Below are positions 33,903-34,865 of a stretch of DNA of 34,865 bases, one piece after another. Origin of the DNA: Chloroflexota bacterium (GTDB taxonomy: Bacteria > Chloroflexota > Anaerolineae > JAAEKA01); NCBI GenBank assembly GCA_029558955.1, contig JAKQCW010000215.1:1-34865 (forward strand), in the 5' to 3' direction. Both the position numbers and the translations under genes were made by a program. Each line of letters begins with the position of its first letter. The stretch's first letter is position 1. The notes beneath the pieces are model-generated. The model did not search any database and had not been told where the DNA came from. It saw only the letters and a list, made by a program, of their open reading frames with translations.

Positions 33903-33960
33903 GTTGGGGCGTTTCACTTCCACTACCAAGTTTGCGAGTGCCTGCCTTCCCATTCAATCT

Positions 33961-34865
33961 ATGTCGTCAATGCTCTTTCTGGCCCCGGACGTGTTCGGCC
34001 CCCCTGGGGGCATCGCGCGCTATTGCCGACTGGTGCTGCGCGCGCTGTTGCAGGGGGGCATCGATGTGCATGTGGTTGCGCTGATGGACCGCGCTGGCAG
34101 CCCAACAGAGAGCGTCGCGCAGTTGCCTGGCGTCGCCTACACCCCCTGCGCCGGCTCGCGGCCGGCCTTCGTCCGCCAGGCAGTCCGTCACGCGCTCCAA
34201 GCCCGCCCCGGTTTGATCGTGACCGGCCACGTCAATTTTGCGCCGCTGGGCTGGGCGCTGGCTCGCCTGGTCCGCGCGCCCATGGCGACCTTCGTCTACG
34301 GCATCGATGCCTGGTCGCCCCTCTCCCGCAGCCGCCGTCTGGCCTTGCAGCACTCCGATGGCATCATCGCCATCAGCCGCTACACCGCGACGCAAGCTGC
34401 CCAGGCCAATGCCCTGAATCCCTCCCGCCTGCGGGTGTTGCACAACTGCCGGGACCCGCAGATCGCGCTGACGCCCGCCAAGCCCCAGCGCAACGGCCCG
34501 CCCTCCCTGCTCACCGTCGCCCGCATGAGCCTGGCCGAGCAGTACAAGGGGCATGATATGGTCCTGCGCGCCATGCCGGAGCTGCTGCGCCGCTTTCCCG
34601 ACCTGCACTACGATATCGTGGGCGACGGCGATGCCCGGCCAGGCTTGCAGGCCCTGGCAAAACAGTTGGGTGTTGCCGCGGCGGTGCGTTTCCACGGCGT
34701 CGTTTCAGAGGCTGAGTTACACCGGCACTACGCCCAGGCGTCGCTTTTCATCATGCCCAGCCGCGCCGAGGGCTTTGGCTTTGTCTTTCTCGAAGCCATG
34801 GCCCACGGCCTGCCGGTCATCGGCGGCAACATGGACGCCACCCCGGAGGTGGTCGTCCACGGGGA
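33961..34865 (+). CDS. GT4-type glycosyltransferase, C-terminus cut by window edge
   Basis: 301 codons visible from ATG 33961 with no stop before the edge. SSMLFLAPDVFGPPGGIARY is the classical first strand and glycine loop. MATFVYGIDAWSPLSRSRR and DGIIAISRYTATQ follow, then the donor half SLLTVARMSLAEQYKGHDMV, YDIVGDGDARPGLQAL, FIMPSRAEGFGFVFLEAMAH with the E-x7-E pair, and GLPVIGGN. The G+C content rises sharply at its start compared with the preceding gene. Its N-terminus is echoed in the remnant at 31257-31385, so it is one of at least two related copies that once existed here. Confidence 0.9.
   Translation, partial: MSSMLFLAPDVFGPPGGIARYCRLVLRALLQGGIDVHVVALMDRAGSPTESVAQLPGVAYTPCAGSRPAFVRQAVRHALQARPGLIVTGHVNFAPLGWALARLVRAPMATFVYGIDAWSPLSRSRRLALQHSDGIIAISRYTATQAAQANALNPSRLRVLHNCRDPQIALTPAKPQRNGPPSLLTVARMSLAEQYKGHDMVLRAMPELLRRFPDLHYDIVGDGDARPGLQALAKQLGVAAAVRFHGVVSEAELHRHYAQASLFIMPSRAEGFGFVFLEAMAHGLPVIGGNMDATPEVVVHG

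Noticed and set aside
1..34865. tRNA or rRNA genes
   Set aside because: No cloverleaf with a CCA end or conserved rRNA sequence was recognised by eye on either strand.

Overview
The window is about 60% G+C, with several AGGAGG-type ribosome binding sites and a mix of ATG, GTG and TTG starts. Gene content (Rpn-like nuclease close to cyanobacterial/Chloroflexota homologues, GEVED and lamin-tail surface proteins, CysN-CysC fusion, DUF6932-type nucleotidyltransferase, Phd/PIN module, large glycan locus) points to a filamentous or biofilm-forming Chloroflexota bacterium of the Anaerolineae/Caldilineae type. That assignment is an inference from family resemblance; no rRNA or other phylogenetic marker is present.

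Left arm (1-8700, all minus strand). A partial Rpn/PD-(D/E)XK-like nuclease gene is followed by three secreted or surface proteins: a lamin-tail protein, a large P-domain/GEVED protein and a DUF11-like protein. Their outer domains are unrelated, but all end in the same C-terminal tail of about 145 residues: an Fn3-like domain, a hydrophobic helix and an Arg-rich end. Three copies of an intergenic unit built from stem-loops (734-879, 6122-6367, 8326-8510) separate these genes. Each copy lies just upstream of a sigma70-like promoter for the next gene.

Centre (8700-17600, plus strand). A divergent promoter region leads to a NusG/RfaH/UpxY-type antiterminator, then sulfate activation genes (cysD, a cysN-cysC fusion), a scarred stretch with two toxin-antitoxin-like pairs and gene debris (nucleotide-sugar dehydrogenase fragment, duplicated cysC end), then GDP-L-fucose synthase and a glutamine-dependent asparagine synthase-like amidotransferase.

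Right arm (17600-34865, plus strand). This is an exopolysaccharide or surface glycan locus: a membrane-anchored TPR-like protein, a Wzx flippase, three methyltransferases, a frameshifted fucosyltransferase-like gene, GT4 and CgeB-like glycosyltransferases, a Wzy-like polymerase, a GT-C-like membrane protein next to a DPM1-type polyprenyl-phosphate sugar synthase, and three more GT4 enzymes, the last cut by the window edge. Base composition changes in blocks (lower G+C about 18640-24800 and 28770-33950, high elsewhere). One change lies inside a gene and others coincide with gene remnants, which suggests repeated cassette exchange. Taken together the locus looks able to make a fucose-containing, methylated, possibly amidated and sulfated glycan under control of a dedicated antiterminator, next to a shuffled family of surface proteins. 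The polymer structure, sulfation and any link between the surface proteins and the glycan are inferred, not shown.
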